Shown piece by piece: positions 46,065-46,540 of a DNA stretch of 46,540 nucleotides; position 1 is the first letter of the stretch, and each line of letters begins with the position of its first letter. This DNA comes from Oscillibacter sp. (GTDB lineage Bacteria > Bacillota > Clostridia > Oscillospirales > Oscillospiraceae). The DNA is taken from NCBI GenBank assembly GCA_017482345.1, contig JAFUNB010000015.1:1-46540 (forward strand), in the 5' to 3' direction. A program made the position numbers and the translations under genes. The notes beneath the pieces are model-generated. The model worked only from the letters and a program-made list of their open reading frames with translations, did not search any database and had not been told where the DNA came from.

Positions 46065-46540
46065 TCAGATCAGCTTAGCAGTGCTGAACTTGACGCCGGG
46101 GCCCATGGTGGAAGCGGCGACGCAGCTCTTGATATACTGACCCTTGGCAGCGGCGGGCTTAGCCTTGACGATAGCGCCGATCAGAGCGTTGTAGTTCTCA
46201 GTCAGCTTCTCGGGGCCGAAGGACACCTTGCCGATGGGGCAGTGGATGATGTTGGTCTTGTCCAGACGATACTCGATCTTACCGGCCTTGACTTCCTTCA
46301 CGGCCTTGGCAACATCGGGAGTAACGGTACCGGCCTTGGGAGAGGGCATCAGACCCTTGGGGCCCAGGACCTTACCCAGACGGCCGACAACGCCCATCAT
46401 GTCGGGAGAAGCGACGACGACATCGAAGTCGAACCAGTTTTCCTTCTGGATCTTCTCAACCAGATCCATATCGCCAACATAGTCGGCACCGGCCTCGCGG
46501 GCAGCGTCGGCCTTGTCGCCCTTGGCGAACACCAGCACGC
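46065..46540 (-). CDS. rplA: 50S ribosomal protein L1, C-terminal part (cut by window edge)
   Basis: About 158 residues are visible; the frame is open to the right edge, so the start is outside. Core motifs are [58 protein letters not shown] and the C-terminal [23 protein letters not shown]1 builds the stalk that moves E-site tRNA. It precedes rplJ-rplL, as in the usual rplKAJL order, with a promoter in the gap. Confidence 0.97.
   Translation of the reverse strand, partial: VLVFAKGDKADAAREAGADYVGDMDLVEKIQKENWFDFDVVVASPDMMGVVGRLGKVLGPKGLMPSPKAGTVTPDVAKAVKEVKAGKIEYRLDKTNIIHCPIGKVSFGPEKLTENYNALIGAIVKAKPAAAKGQYIKSCVAASTMGPGVKFSTAKLI

Noticed and set aside
1-46540. tRNA, rRNA, CRISPR arrays, insertion sequences, prophage genes
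   Set aside because: I looked for cloverleaf/CCA ends, regularly spaced repeats and transposase or integrase motifs on both strands and saw none.

Overview
The window is a bacterial chromosome segment of high GC (roughly 60% by eye) with dense genes, ribosome binding sites of the GGAGG type and sigma-A promoters that nearly all have a 17-bp spacer. Gene content points to a Gram-positive anaerobe of the class Clostridia, most like Oscillospiraceae (Flavonifractor/Lawsonibacter/Oscillibacter type). The signs are a pheST T-box, a DUF421-DUF4363 pair, IreB, an S-layer-homology GH25 lysozyme, the alr-MazF linkage and a selenium-dependent molybdenum hydroxylase cofactor set. The genus is inference.

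Layout. 1-0.9 kb: end of a DUF4275-like gene and a P-loop kinase. 1-2.4 kb (minus): infC-rpmI-rplT with an attenuated leader and an apparently non-AUG infC start. 2.4-8.1 kb: a 36-residue Q/N-rich micro-ORF, a GNAT acetyltransferase, the SLH-GH25 lysozyme, DUF421-DUF4363, nrdR and two unknown genes. 8.1-12.1 kb (minus): nnrDE, a lipoprotein, alr and a MazF-type RNase with no visible antitoxin. 12.2-13.6 kb: an XRE membrane regulator and a small membrane protein. 13.6-17.7 kb: T-box, pheS and a pheT with a ~100-residue insertion. 17.8-19.6 kb: ireB, a conserved 99-residue protein and an SH3-NlpC/P60 hydrolase. 19.7-20.2 kb: an AT-rich gene that looks acquired. 20.3-24.5 kb: a PLP enzyme and two tandem MATE transporters. 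24.5-28.0 kb (minus): an FHA-SEDS glycosyltransferase fusion, its transpeptidase partner and a small membrane protein. 28.3-29.2 kb: an orphan radical SAM enzyme.

29.2-37.6 kb is a molybdenum/selenium cofactor island. yqeC-yqeB-selD (minus) makes the labile selenium cofactor of molybdenum hydroxylases. The divergent set moaA-moaC-MoeA-like, modA-modB-modC and mogA takes up molybdate and makes molybdopterin. All three promoters carry a related 24-bp interrupted palindrome (9-bp arms, 6-bp spacer) resembling a ModE box. This suggests one molybdenum-sensing regulator controls selenium and molybdenum cofactor synthesis together. It is the most notable signal in the window.

37.9-46.5 kb: a class A penicillin-binding protein, a DUF1292 gene, a structured noncoding RNA gene (about 41273-41514) of unresolved family, a PrsA-like foldase, TcdA, a DUF554 protein, and the ribosomal stalk genes rplL and rplJ with an L10 leader, then the end of rplA cut by the window edge. 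I saw no tRNA, rRNA, CRISPR array, insertion sequence or phage genes.
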